From assembly GCF_004146235.1 (NCBI RefSeq), contig NZ_SELO01000007.1, positions 62,001 to 126,000 on the forward strand: DNA of 64,000 bases, read 5' to 3'. Positions 16,446-25,017 of this stretch are shown one piece after another. The notes beneath the pieces were generated by a model. The model worked only from the letters and a program-made list of their open reading frames with translations. It was not told the DNA's origin and did no database searches. Position 1 is the first letter of the stretch, and each line of letters opens with the position of its first letter. The DNA is from Tropicimonas sp. IMCC6043. GTDB taxonomy: Bacteria; Pseudomonadota; Alphaproteobacteria; Rhodobacterales; Rhodobacteraceae. Position numbers and translations under genes: made by a program.

Positions 16446-18944
16446 ATGATGCCAAAATCCGTGTTTGCGGCAATCGGCGCTGGCTGCCTGTTCGTCCTTC
16501 AGGCGACAGGTCCGGGCCTTGCGCAGTCGCCGACTGGCGCGCCCGATGCGACCATCACGCTCGACGGCAAGCAATTGCCGCCACCGCCCCTTCCGTTCGG
16601 CGGCGAGATCGCCACGGACGCTGTCAATTCGCAGACATGGTGGCCGCCGCGCGTGGTGCCGCCCGAAGATGCTCCGAACGTCCTTTTGATCCTCATCGAC
16701 GATTCCGGCTGGGGCATCCCCAGCACTTTCGGCGGCGTCATTCCCTGGCCCACGATGGACGCTCTGGCCGAGGAAGGGATCAGCTTCACCTCGATGCATT
16801 CGACGTCGCTCTGCTCGCCCACGCGGGCGGCGATGATCACCGGCCGCAACCACCACAATGTGGGCTTTGGCGTCATCTCGGAGCAATCCACCGGCTATCC
16901 GGGCTACAACAGCATCATCTCCGAGGACAAGGCGACCGTCGGGCGGATCCTGCTCGACAACGGCTACAACACCGCCTGGTTCGGCAAGGATCATAACGTG
17001 CCGGCCTTCGACGCCAGCCAGGCCGGGCCATTCGACCAGTGGCCCACCGGCATGGGCTTCGAGTATTTCTACGGGTTTGTCGGCGGCGACGCAAACCAGT
17101 GGCAGCCGAACCTGTTCCGCAACACGACGCAGATATATCCCTTCGACGGCAAGCCCGAGTGGAACCTTGTGACGGCGATGGCCGACGACGCCATCGACTG
17201 GATCAGCCGGATGCACCAGATCGATCCGTCCAAGCCCTTCTTCATCCAATATGCGCCGGGCGCGACGCATGCGCCGCACCATCCGACGAAGGAGTGGGTG
17301 GACAAGATCCACGATATGCATCTGTTCGACGACGGCTGGAACAAGCTGCAGGAAACGATCTTTGCCAACCAGAAGAAACTGGGGCTGTTCCCCGAGGACA
17401 CCAAGATCACGCCCTGGCCGACCGACTACATCAAGGCGTGGGACGATCTCGACGACGACCCCAAGAAGCTGTTTATCCGGCAGGTGGAGGTCTTTGCGGC
17501 CTACTCGGCCTATTCCGATCACGAGGTCGGCCGGGTCGTTCAGTTCCTCAAGGATATCGGCGAATATGACGACACCCTGATCATCTATATCAACGGCGAC
17601 AACGGCACGAGCGCCGAGGGCGGTCTCCTCGGCACCCCGAACGAGGTAGCCTATTTCAACGGGATCAACATGATCCCGGTCAAAGATCAGATGAAATGGT
17701 ACGATGTCTGGGGCACCGAGGAAACCTACAACCATATGTCGGCCGGATGGTCCTGGGCCTTCGATACGCCGTTCCCGTGGTTCAAGCAGAACGCGTCGCA
17801 GCTCGGCGGCATCCGGCAGAACATGGTCGTGACCTGGCCGAAGAAGATCACCGACAAGGGTGGCAAGCGCGACCAGTTCCTGCACGTGATCGACCTCGTG
17901 CCGACGATCCTGGACGTCTCCGGCATCCCGGCGCCGCAAAGCGTCGACGGCATCACCCAGGCGCCGATGGACGGCAAGAGCTTCGCCTATCTCTTTGACA
18001 AGGAGAACGCTGACAAGCCCGCGCCGCGCGACACCCAGTATTTCGAGATGATGGGTCAGTGGGCGCTCTGGCACGATGACTGGTTCCTCAGCACCAAGGT
18101 CAACCGCGCGCCCTGGGAAGCGTTCAGCGCGCCAAACCTCGATCCGCTGAACAACCAGGTGTTCCAGCTCTACAACCTGAAGGACGACCCGACCCAGACC
18201 ACGGATGTCTCGGCGGATCATCCGGAAATGGTTCAGAAGCTGCGCGAGCGCTTCGTGATGGAGGCCACAAAGTATCAGGTCTTCCCGCTCGACGCCTCGG
18301 TCGGCCAACGTGTGATCGCGCCGCGGCCGAACATCACCGCGGGCCGCGACGAGTTCGTGTATGTCCGGCCGATGGTCGGTCTGCCACAGGGCGACTCGCC
18401 GGGCATCCTCGACACGTCATACACGATCACGGCCGAAATCGACGTCCCGGCGGGCGGCGCAGAGGGCATGATCCTGACCTCCGGCGGGCGCTTCGCCGGC
18501 TACGGCTTCTACCTGCTCGAGGGCAAGCCGGTGTTCCTGTGGAACCTTGTCGACCTGGAGCGGATCAAGTGGGAAGGCAAGGAAGCGCTCGCGCCCGGCA
18601 AGCACACGCTGGAGTTCGATTTCGCCTATGACGGGCTCGGTCTCGGCACGCTCGCCTACAACAACATGAGCGGTCTCGGCCGGTCGGGCACGGGCACGCT
18701 GAAGGTGGACGGCACGGTCGTCGATACCAAGAAGATGGACAAGACCATCCCGATCATCCTGCAATGGGACGAGAGCTTCGATATCGGGTCCGACACGCTG
18801 ACCGGCGTCAACGACGCCGATTACAAACCGCCGTTCCCGCTGACGGCGAAGCTCGACAAGCTGACCATCAAGGTCGACCGGCCACAGCTCACGGAGGCCG
18901 ACAAGAAGAAGCTCGAAGAAGCCATGCTGAAAGCCAGCGACTGA
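16446..18944 (+). CDS. Secreted arylsulfatase, large AtsA-type
   Basis: 832 residues from the ATG at 16446 (GGAG about ten bases upstream); the very long open frame before it is antisense to the AraC gene and is ignored. A signal peptide (VFAAIGAGCLFVLQATGPGLAQS) sends it to the periplasm or outside. The sulfatase domain begins with VLLILIDDSGWG (metal-binding Asp) and has the formylglycine motif CSPTR at Cys123, in SLCSPTRAAMITGR. The sulfatase core ends near residue 610, and a C-terminal beta-sandwich-like region (about 620-810) completes the architecture of roughly 780-residue arylsulfatases. The required formylglycine-generating enzyme is not in the window. The substrate is unknown. Confidence 0.92.
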   Translation: MMPKSVFAAIGAGCLFVLQATGPGLAQSPTGAPDATITLDGKQLPPPPLPFGGEIATDAVNSQTWWPPRVVPPEDAPNVLLILIDDSGWGIPSTFGGVIPWPTMDALAEEGISFTSMHSTSLCSPTRAAMITGRNHHNVGFGVISEQSTGYPGYNSIISEDKATVGRILLDNGYNTAWFGKDHNVPAFDASQAGPFDQWPTGMGFEYFYGFVGGDANQWQPNLFRNTTQIYPFDGKPEWNLVTAMADDAIDWISRMHQIDPSKPFFIQYAPGATHAPHHPTKEWVDKIHDMHLFDDGWNKLQETIFANQKKLGLFPEDTKITPWPTDYIKAWDDLDDDPKKLFIRQVEVFAAYSAYSDHEVGRVVQFLKDIGEYDDTLIIYINGDNGTSAEGGLLGTPNEVAYFNGINMIPVKDQMKWYDVWGTEETYNHMSAGWSWAFDTPFPWFKQNASQLGGIRQNMVVTWPKKITDKGGKRDQFLHVIDLVPTILDVSGIPAPQSVDGITQAPMDGKSFAYLFDKENADKPAPRDTQYFEMMGQWALWHDDWFLSTKVNRAPWEAFSAPNLDPLNNQVFQLYNLKDDPTQTTDVSADHPEMVQKLRERFVMEATKYQVFPLDASVGQRVIAPRPNITAGRDEFVYVRPMVGLPQGDSPGILDTSYTITAEIDVPAGGAEGMILTSGGRFAGYGFYLLEGKPVFLWNLVDLERIKWEGKEALAPGKHTLEFDFAYDGLGLGTLAYNNMSGLGRSGTGTLKVDGTVVDTKKMDKTIPIILQWDESFDIGSDTLTGVNDADYKPPFPLTAKLDKLTIKVDRPQLTEADKKKLEEAMLKASD

Positions 18945-18955
18945 GGCACAGCGTC

Positions 18956-18980
18956 TTCCGCGCCCTCCGGGGGCGCGGAA
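18956..18980 (+). terminator. Hairpin between convergent sulfatase and dienelactone-hydrolase-like genes
   Basis: A perfect 10-bp stem, TTCCGCGCCC with GGGCGCGGAA, and a 5-base loop, lies 12 bases after the sulfatase stop. There is no long U-tract on either strand. Confidence 0.5.
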
Positions 18981-19083
18981 CGATCCTGCCGTTCAAACCT
19001 CAAGACGCGAGGCGCTCGGTGAGTGCCTCGCATTTTTGTCCGGAGGAGGCGCCCATCGGAGGCGCGGACCGGCCGGCTGTCGT

Positions 19084-19821
19084 TTATCCGTCAAGACGCG
19101 CGCCGAGGAAGGTCGAGAAGGCGTCCCAGCTCGCAATGTCTGCGGCCTCGCGGTAGCTGTTGGAGCCGAAGACCGTGAAGGCATGCGGGGCACCGGAATA
19201 GATTTCCAGTTCATAGGAATTGCCGGCGGTCTCCAGTTCGCCGACGAGCGCGGCGACATCCTCCATCTTGACGGCCGTGTCGGCGCCGCCGTGCAGGACG
19301 AGGAGCGGCGGCTCGTCGCCGGTCCATGTCTGACCCTCCGGCGTCGTCAGGCCGCCGTGGAAGGTTGCGAATCCCGTGGCGGTTTCCGCCATGTCGCTCC
19401 GTGCCATCTCCAGCGCCACCGCACCGCCGAAGCAATAGCCCGCGACCACCATGGCGTCGACGTCGGACAGCGCGTGTGCCTGTTCGACGCCGGCCGCGAT
19501 TAACGCCCGCATGCGGTCCCGGTCCTTGTAAAGGGCGCCGGTCGCGGCGATGCGGTGGTCCATCGTTTCGGTCGGCGTCGCGTTGCCGAACATGTCGAGG
19601 GCGAAGGCATTGTAACCCATCTCCGCCAGCATGTCGGCGCGCTGGCGCTCGTAGTCGGTCATGCCGTCCCAGTCATGGATGATCAGGACCAGGCCTTTCG
19701 GGGACGCGGCCTCGGCCCAGTATCCGGTGAAGGCCTCGCCGTCGATCGTGTAGGGAACGTCTTCCGCATGCGCTGTGGATGCGGCGACTGCGGCGGCGAG
19801 AAGAGATGTTGCAAGGCGCAT
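19084..19821 (-). CDS. Exported dienelactone-hydrolase family protein
   Basis: 245 residues from the ATG at 19821 (AGGAGA seven bases upstream); an upstream in-frame start is ignored because the signal peptide MRLATSLLAAAVAASTAHAED begins here. The alpha/beta-hydrolase core shows the DLH nucleophile elbow GYCFGGAVAL with Cys as nucleophile, Asp in LLVLHGGADTAV and His in GAPHAFTVFG, the Cys-Asp-His triad of the family. The signal peptide points to the periplasm. The substrate is unknown; the neighbouring sulfatase does not show a clear link. Confidence 0.88.
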   Translation of the reverse strand: MRLATSLLAAAVAASTAHAEDVPYTIDGEAFTGYWAEAASPKGLVLIIHDWDGMTDYERQRADMLAEMGYNAFALDMFGNATPTETMDHRIAATGALYKDRDRMRALIAAGVEQAHALSDVDAMVVAGYCFGGAVALEMARSDMAETATGFATFHGGLTTPEGQTWTGDEPPLLVLHGGADTAVKMEDVAALVGELETAGNSYELEIYSGAPHAFTVFGSNSYREAADIASWDAFSTFLGARLDG

Positions 19822-20288
19822 GATGTCTCCTGTTGATTGTTCAACCTGTCGGTCGGCGCAAGGCCAAGCCAACTTGCGTTGGAATGGTAGACCGAAGTTC
19901 CCATACGGCAAGCGCTGAGAGTGCTCTGCAGGGGACGCAAGGGCAGGTGTTACCAGCGATTCCGCAGCGCAAATAGAAAACGGCACCGGAGGGGGATCTC
20001 CGGTGCCGATACCTTTTAAAAATTTACTGTATTAGCGCTCCACTCACTCACGCCACGAAAAAGCCTTTTCGAAACACGTATGGTCCAGAAACGCGACGTC
20101 GGGACTTCGCCACGCCCCCCAGGACAAGATCAGCATCGCATAGCCGTGTAGGGTGCGAAATTGGTGTGTTTGCCTGCGTAGTATTGCCTATGCCGGCGCC
20201 TGCGCGGAGCAGTTGCCCGGATCGGCCGATTATGGAATGCAGGGAGGGTTGGCGTGGCGGCAATTGCCCGGCGGCGAAAGGAGACGGC
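19822..20288. other. Intergenic region between divergent hydrolase and sensor kinase genes
   Basis: About 465 bases with no convincing gene. It holds the promoter of the hydrolase near 19825-19900, an isolated strong hairpin at 19981-20008, an A+T-rich stretch (20009-20080) and presumably the kinase promoter. The hairpin is oriented so that neither flanking gene reads into it, so an unannotated short transcript is possible. Confidence 0.5.
19981..20008 (+). terminator. Orphan intrinsic-terminator-like hairpin
   Basis: CGGCACCGGAG (19981-19991) pairs perfectly with CTCCGGTGCCG (19998-20008), loop GGGGAT. The plus strand continues ATACCTTTT; the minus strand continues TTTTCTATTT, so it could terminate in either direction. 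Both neighbouring genes are transcribed away from it. Confidence 0.6.
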
Positions 20289-22598
20289 ATGCGGAATTCC
20301 CTCGGGGCATTGCTTGCGATCGGCCTTGCCGGGTTGCAGTTCCTTGCCGTGCTGGCGGTGGTTTTCTCCTCTTACGTTACTTCGGAGCGCGCCCTCCTGG
20401 ACCATGCGCGTGACCTGCTGAGCGATGTCGGCACCAACACGATCGAGCATTCCCGCGGCTTTCTCGGCCCCGCTCGCGGCGCCGCGGAGCTGTCGGCCCG
20501 ACTGGCGCAGGACAGGGTCATCGCCAGCGACGTTCCTGAACTGCTCGAACAGCTCCTGTTCCAGCAGCTCCAGCTCGCGCCGCAATTCGCCGGCGTGTTC
20601 CACGGCAGCGAGGATGGCGGCTTCGTCTACGTTATGCGGTCGGACGGGCCGGGCCCGTTCCGTACCAAGATCATCCGGATCGACGGCGACCAGCGGACCA
20701 CCGAGCTGATCTGGCGAAACAACGACTTCTCGGTGGTCGAGCGCCGGATGGACCCCGAAGACGTCTACGACCCACGGACCCGCCCCTGGTATATCCGCGC
20801 CCGCGACCAGATGACGACGATCTGGACCGATCCCTACATCTTCTTCTCCTCGCAGCAGCCCGGTATCACACTTGCCTCACCGGTCAGGGATGGGGCCGGA
20901 GGCGTGCGTGGCATCGTCGGCGTCGATATCGAGATTAGCGACATCTCGGACTTTCTCGCGCGCCTCCGGATTGGCAGCACCGGCAAGGCGCTCATTATCC
21001 ACGAGAACGGCGACGTCATCGCTCATCCCGACAAGTCGCTTCTGAAGACAAAGGATCAGGACGGCACGCTGCGGTTCGTCGACATCCAGAATTTCCCGGA
21101 CCCGATCGCCCGGGCGGCCTTCCGGCAGTTTTCGGAGATGCAGGTGATGCCGGTCGAGGAGGAGACGCTCTGGCAGTTCGCCTATGAGGGAGAGACCTAT
21201 GTCTCGGTGGTCATGCCGCCGATAAGCGCCAAGCTGCCCTGGACCATCGCCGCCTATGCTCCGGAGAGCGATTTCACGCAGGTGATCAAGCAGAACCGGC
21301 GCACGAACATCTGGATCGCCGCGTTGGTGGCGGCAGTCACCGGGATCTTCGGCCTGGTGCTGGCGAATTACATCTACAAGCCCGTGCGCGCCTTCGCCGT
21401 GCGCTCCGCGCTGATCTCGCAGGGCGAGCTTGACCCGTCCGAACCGCTGCCCAAGACCTACCAGGAGCTGGAAAACGCCAACGAGACGCTGATGCAGCAA
21501 ATCGCGGCGCGGCGCGACACTGAACTGGAGTACGGCCGGACCTTCGCGCTCTCATCGCGCGGCATGGCGCAGATCGACGCCGACAGCGGGCGTTTCCTGC
21601 GGGTAAACGACAAGTTCTGCTCGATCACCGGCTATTCGGAAGAAGCGCTGAAAAGCATGACCTTTTCGGACCTCGCCCATCCCGACGCCGCTCCGGCCAT
21701 GCTTTTCGACGGCACGCATGGCGACATTCCGCGCGAGATCAACCACGAGATGCGGTGCCGGCGCAGCAGCGGCGAGGTGATCTGGACATCGGTCAACGCG
21801 ATCATGATCTTCAACCAGAAGGGCAAACCGCTGCATGTGGTGCTGACCCTCGACGACATCACCCAGGCCAAGAAGACAGAGGAGCAGATCGCCGAGCTGA
21901 GCAAGGACCTCTCGAACCTGTCGCGTGACAACACGATGGGCCAGATGGCCGCGGGGCTCGCGCATGAACTGAACCAGCCACTGACGGCCATTGCCCAGAA
22001 TGCCGACAGCGCGCTCTATGCGCTCGACCAGATGGCCGGCGAGAGCACGGAGGTGCGGGAGATCCTCGACGAGATCGCTGCGCAGTCGCTGCGGGCCGGC
22101 GAGATCATCAAGGCGCTGCGCAGTTTCATCCGCCGCGACGACGGCGGACGCAGCGAGTTCGACCTTGCGGAACTGGTCGAACAGACCAAACGGCTGGTCA
22201 CCGCCGAGGCGCGGGCTGTCGGGGCCAGCATCGACAGCGAACTTGATGACCTGCCGATGGTTGTCGCCAACCGGATCCAGGTCGCCCAGGTGCTGGTCAA
22301 CCTGCTGCGCAACGCGATCGAATCTGTGGGAGAGGCCATACGCGCCGAGCGGCGGGTGATGGTCCGGGCGCGTCGGGAGGACGGCACGGTCCTCGTCTCG
22401 GTGATTGATACAGGACCGGGGGTCGATCCCGGAATCACACTTTTCTCGCAATACGAGACCACCAAGCCGGGCGGCATGGGGCTGGGGCTGTCCATCTGCC
22501 AGTCGATCGTCGAGGCCAATGGCGGCCGGCTCTGGCACGAGCCGGTCGAGCCGCACGGCGCCTGTTTTCACTTCACGCTGACCGCCTCTGGGGCATGA
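20289..22598 (+). CDS. Membrane sensor histidine kinase with dCache and PAS domains
   Basis: 769 residues from the ATG at 20289 (AAGGAGA seven bases upstream); earlier in-frame starts are ignored. Layout: transmembrane helix (about 4-28), periplasmic dCache sensor (about 40-340, with RPWYIRARDQMTTIWTDPY and GVDIEISDISDFL), second helix (IWIAALVAAVTGIFGLVLANYI), a short linker, a PAS domain (about 415-525), the HisKA box with His559 in GLAHELNQPLTAIAQNADSA and an HATPase domain with VLVNLLRNAIES, DTGPGVD and GGMGLGLSICQSIV. The HELNQPL box is typical of FixL/DctB-like kinases. The FixJ-like regulator follows, and the importer genes after that are its likely target. Confidence 0.92.
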   Translation: MRNSLGALLAIGLAGLQFLAVLAVVFSSYVTSERALLDHARDLLSDVGTNTIEHSRGFLGPARGAAELSARLAQDRVIASDVPELLEQLLFQQLQLAPQFAGVFHGSEDGGFVYVMRSDGPGPFRTKIIRIDGDQRTTELIWRNNDFSVVERRMDPEDVYDPRTRPWYIRARDQMTTIWTDPYIFFSSQQPGITLASPVRDGAGGVRGIVGVDIEISDISDFLARLRIGSTGKALIIHENGDVIAHPDKSLLKTKDQDGTLRFVDIQNFPDPIARAAFRQFSEMQVMPVEEETLWQFAYEGETYVSVVMPPISAKLPWTIAAYAPESDFTQVIKQNRRTNIWIAALVAAVTGIFGLVLANYIYKPVRAFAVRSALISQGELDPSEPLPKTYQELENANETLMQQIAARRDTELEYGRTFALSSRGMAQIDADSGRFLRVNDKFCSITGYSEEALKSMTFSDLAHPDAAPAMLFDGTHGDIPREINHEMRCRRSSGEVIWTSVNAIMIFNQKGKPLHVVLTLDDITQAKKTEEQIAELSKDLSNLSRDNTMGQMAAGLAHELNQPLTAIAQNADSALYALDQMAGESTEVREILDEIAAQSLRAGEIIKALRSFIRRDDGGRSEFDLAELVEQTKRLVTAEARAVGASIDSELDDLPMVVANRIQVAQVLVNLLRNAIESVGEAIRAERRVMVRARREDGTVLVSVIDTGPGVDPGITLFSQYETTKPGGMGLGLSICQSIVEANGGRLWHEPVEPHGACFHFTLTASGA

Positions 22599-22635
22599 TC
22601 CCAGGCACGTCTCGCGCCGGCCAAAATAGGCCAAT

Positions 22636-22664
22636 TTGACGAAAATTCATGCGATCTTTAGGTT
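22636..22664 (+). promoter_or_regulatory. Putative sigma-70 promoter before the response regulator
   Basis: TTGACG (22636-22641), a 17-base spacer and TAGGTT (22659-22664). It would give the regulator its own transcript with a leader of about 115 bases. Confidence 0.35.
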
Positions 22665-22786
22665 TGACGATGACATTGGTGGCACCCCCAAAACGAAATT
22701 ATGGGAAATCAGCAGCTTGCGATGGTGCTGCCCTTTTAGACAGTATACCGTTGCGCCGGTCGGGAGGGTGGAACGAGTGGGCCTGT

Positions 22787-23428
22787 ATGACTGATAGCAT
22801 GCCGGTGGTCTTCGTCGTCGACGATGACCAGGACATACGCACATCGCTGACCCGGGCGCTTGGTCAGCGCGGCTTCGAGGTGATCGCCTACGATTCGGCG
22901 GAAGCCTTCCTTGCCGCCTATGACGGCGAGCAGGCGGCCTGCCTCGTCCTCGATCACGGCATGCCGGAAATGACCGGCCTGGATTTACAGGCGCTGCTCA
23001 ACGCGCAGGACAGCCCGCTCGCGCTGGTCTTCATCACCGGCCATGGCGGGGTGCCGGAATCGGTGCAGGCGATGCGGGGCGGTGCCGTGGATTTCCTCGA
23101 GAAGCCGTTCCGTCAGTCGGTTCTCGTGGAGCGGATCGAGACCGCCCTGGAGCTCGCCGAAACCAGGCGTGCCGCGCGAGAGTTGCGGCGCGGGATCAAG
23201 GCACGATTCGATCGGCTGACCGCGCGCGAGGAGGAGATCGTCGCGCGGATGCTCGCCAACCCGGCGGAGGTCTCCAGCAAGGAGATCGGCAATTTCCTCG
23301 GCATCAGCCCGCGCACAGTCGACCATCACCGTGCTCGCATCCTGGAGAAGCTCGAGGTCCGGTCGGTGGTCGAACTGGTCGACCTCGTGACCCGTCTCAG
23401 GGCCAGTGGCGGGATGGCCTCCCCCTGA
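22787..23428 (+). CDS. FixJ/LuxR-type response regulator
   Basis: 213 residues from the ATG at 22787; ATG 22799 is an alternative and neither has a strong ribosome-binding site. The receiver domain has the acidic pair in VVDDDQD, the phospho-acceptor Asp56 in LVLDHGMPEMTG and the Lys of FLEKPFR. The output is a LuxR/GerE helix-turn-helix (LTAREEEIVARML, SSKEIGNFLGISPRTVDHHR). It partners the kinase just upstream, and its position in front of the ABC importer suggests it switches on that operon. The target is inference. Confidence 0.92.
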   Translation: MTDSMPVVFVVDDDQDIRTSLTRALGQRGFEVIAYDSAEAFLAAYDGEQAACLVLDHGMPEMTGLDLQALLNAQDSPLALVFITGHGGVPESVQAMRGGAVDFLEKPFRQSVLVERIETALELAETRRAARELRRGIKARFDRLTAREEEIVARMLANPAEVSSKEIGNFLGISPRTVDHHRARILEKLEVRSVVELVDLVTRLRASGGMASP

Positions 23429-23588
23429 CACTGACGCTGCGCCAGTGCTGATTTCCGACATTGCGATTGACCCCGCGGAACTGCCGAAATACCGGGCAGA
23501 TCGAGGATTTCCTGTTGCCCAAAACGATTTGAAGGCGTTTGCTAACGACCAGTAGACGTCAAAAAACGACACGATTGGGAGGGAAGAT

Positions 23589-24935
23589 ATGTCTCGTCAC
23601 CCCGGATTGCTTGCCGGAACCGCACTCGCGCTTCTGCTGTCGGGTCTTGCTGCAAATGCCGATTCGATTCGTTTCTGGACCACTGAGGAACAGCCCGAAC
23701 GCCTCGCGCGGCAGGAGGCGATGGCCAAGACCTTCATGGAAGAGACCGGCATCGAGGTTGAGGTAATCCCGGTCACCGAGTCCGATCTCGGGACGCGCGC
23801 CACGGCTGCCTTTGCCGCCGGAGACCTGCCCGACGTGATCTATCATCCGCTCTCCTATGCGCTGCCATGGGTCGAGGCGGGGATCCTGGACCCCTATGCG
23901 GCGACCGAGGTGATCGAGGCGCTCGATCCGGGCACCTTCGCGTCGGGCACGCTCGACATGGCCAGGACGGAGGATGGCTGGGCCAGCGTGCCTTCTGATG
24001 GCTGGACCCAGATGATCGTCTACCGCAAGGACAAGTTCGACGAGGCCGGACTCGAGCCGCCGAACACCTATGCCAACGTGCTCGCCGCCGTAGAGGCGCT
24101 GCACAACCCGCCGGAGATGTATGGCTTCGTCGCCGCCACCAAGGTGGACGAGGCTTTCATGAGCCAGGTGCTGGAGCATGTCTTCCTCGCCAATGGTGTC
24201 TCGCCTGTGGACGAGAACGGATTCGCGCCGCTTGACGAGGCCAAGACCACAGAGGTTCTCGACTTCTACAAGGCCATCGCCGAGGCCTCGCCGGCCGGCG
24301 AGCTCTACTGGAAGCAGTCCCGCGAGCTCTATTTCGACGGCAAGGCGGCGATGATCATCTGGTCGCCCTTCATCCTCGACGAGCTGGCCGGTCTGCGCGA
24401 CGACGCGCCGCCGACGATCAACGATGACCCGACCTCGGGCGAACTCGCCTCGCTGACCGGGATCGTCACCAATTTCGCCGGTCCGTCCAATCCCGACGGC
24501 GCCGCATGGTCGTCGACCAACCTCTTCGGGATCACCGCGGATGCGGATACCGACTCGGCCGTCGAGTTCGTCAAGTTCTCGATGGACGAGGGATATATGG
24601 ACACGCTGGCCATCGCGCCCGAGGGCAAGTTCCCGGTGCGCAAGGGCACCGCTGACGATCCGAGCAAGTTCGCCGATGCGTGGTCGAAGCTCGACGTCGG
24701 CGTCGACCGTAAGGCGCCGCTCTCCGATCTCTATGCGCCCGAAATGATCGACGAGATCGTCTCCGGGCTCGACGCGGCCCAGCGGTGGGGCGTGAAGGAA
24801 GGCCAGCTTGCGCTTGCGTCCAAGATGATCAACAGCCAGGCCATCAACCGGCTCGTGCGGGACTATATCGACGGGCGGGCGGATGCCGCTGCCACCGTCG
24901 CCGCGATGAACGACGAACTGGCCAAGATCCAGTGA
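23589..24935 (+). CDS. ABC transporter sugar-type substrate-binding protein
   Basis: 448 residues, with a signal peptide MSRHPGLLAGTALALLLSGLAANADS and a family-1 extracellular solute-binding fold beginning IRFWTTEEQPERLARQEAMAKTF. Landmarks include AAGDLPDVIYHPLSYAL (about residue 77) and the pocket-lining VPSDGWTQMIVYRKD. It is a periplasmic receptor for the importer encoded next. A good ribosome-binding site (GGGAGGGAAG) precedes the ATG. The ligand cannot be read from sequence; the GH63-like enzyme in the operon suggests a small glycoside such as glucosyl- or mannosylglycerate. Confidence 0.92.
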   Translation: MSRHPGLLAGTALALLLSGLAANADSIRFWTTEEQPERLARQEAMAKTFMEETGIEVEVIPVTESDLGTRATAAFAAGDLPDVIYHPLSYALPWVEAGILDPYAATEVIEALDPGTFASGTLDMARTEDGWASVPSDGWTQMIVYRKDKFDEAGLEPPNTYANVLAAVEALHNPPEMYGFVAATKVDEAFMSQVLEHVFLANGVSPVDENGFAPLDEAKTTEVLDFYKAIAEASPAGELYWKQSRELYFDGKAAMIIWSPFILDELAGLRDDAPPTINDDPTSGELASLTGIVTNFAGPSNPDGAAWSSTNLFGITADADTDSAVEFVKFSMDEGYMDTLAIAPEGKFPVRKGTADDPSKFADAWSKLDVGVDRKAPLSDLYAPEMIDEIVSGLDAAQRWGVKEGQLALASKMINSQAINRLVRDYIDGRADAAATVAAMNDELAKIQ

Positions 24936-25017
24936 TCTCCGAGGCCCCGGCGCCCAACCGGGGCCCTTTCCTGCCGCACCGGCCGGCGCCGCATGCCGGC
25001 GAACAGCGGAGATGACA

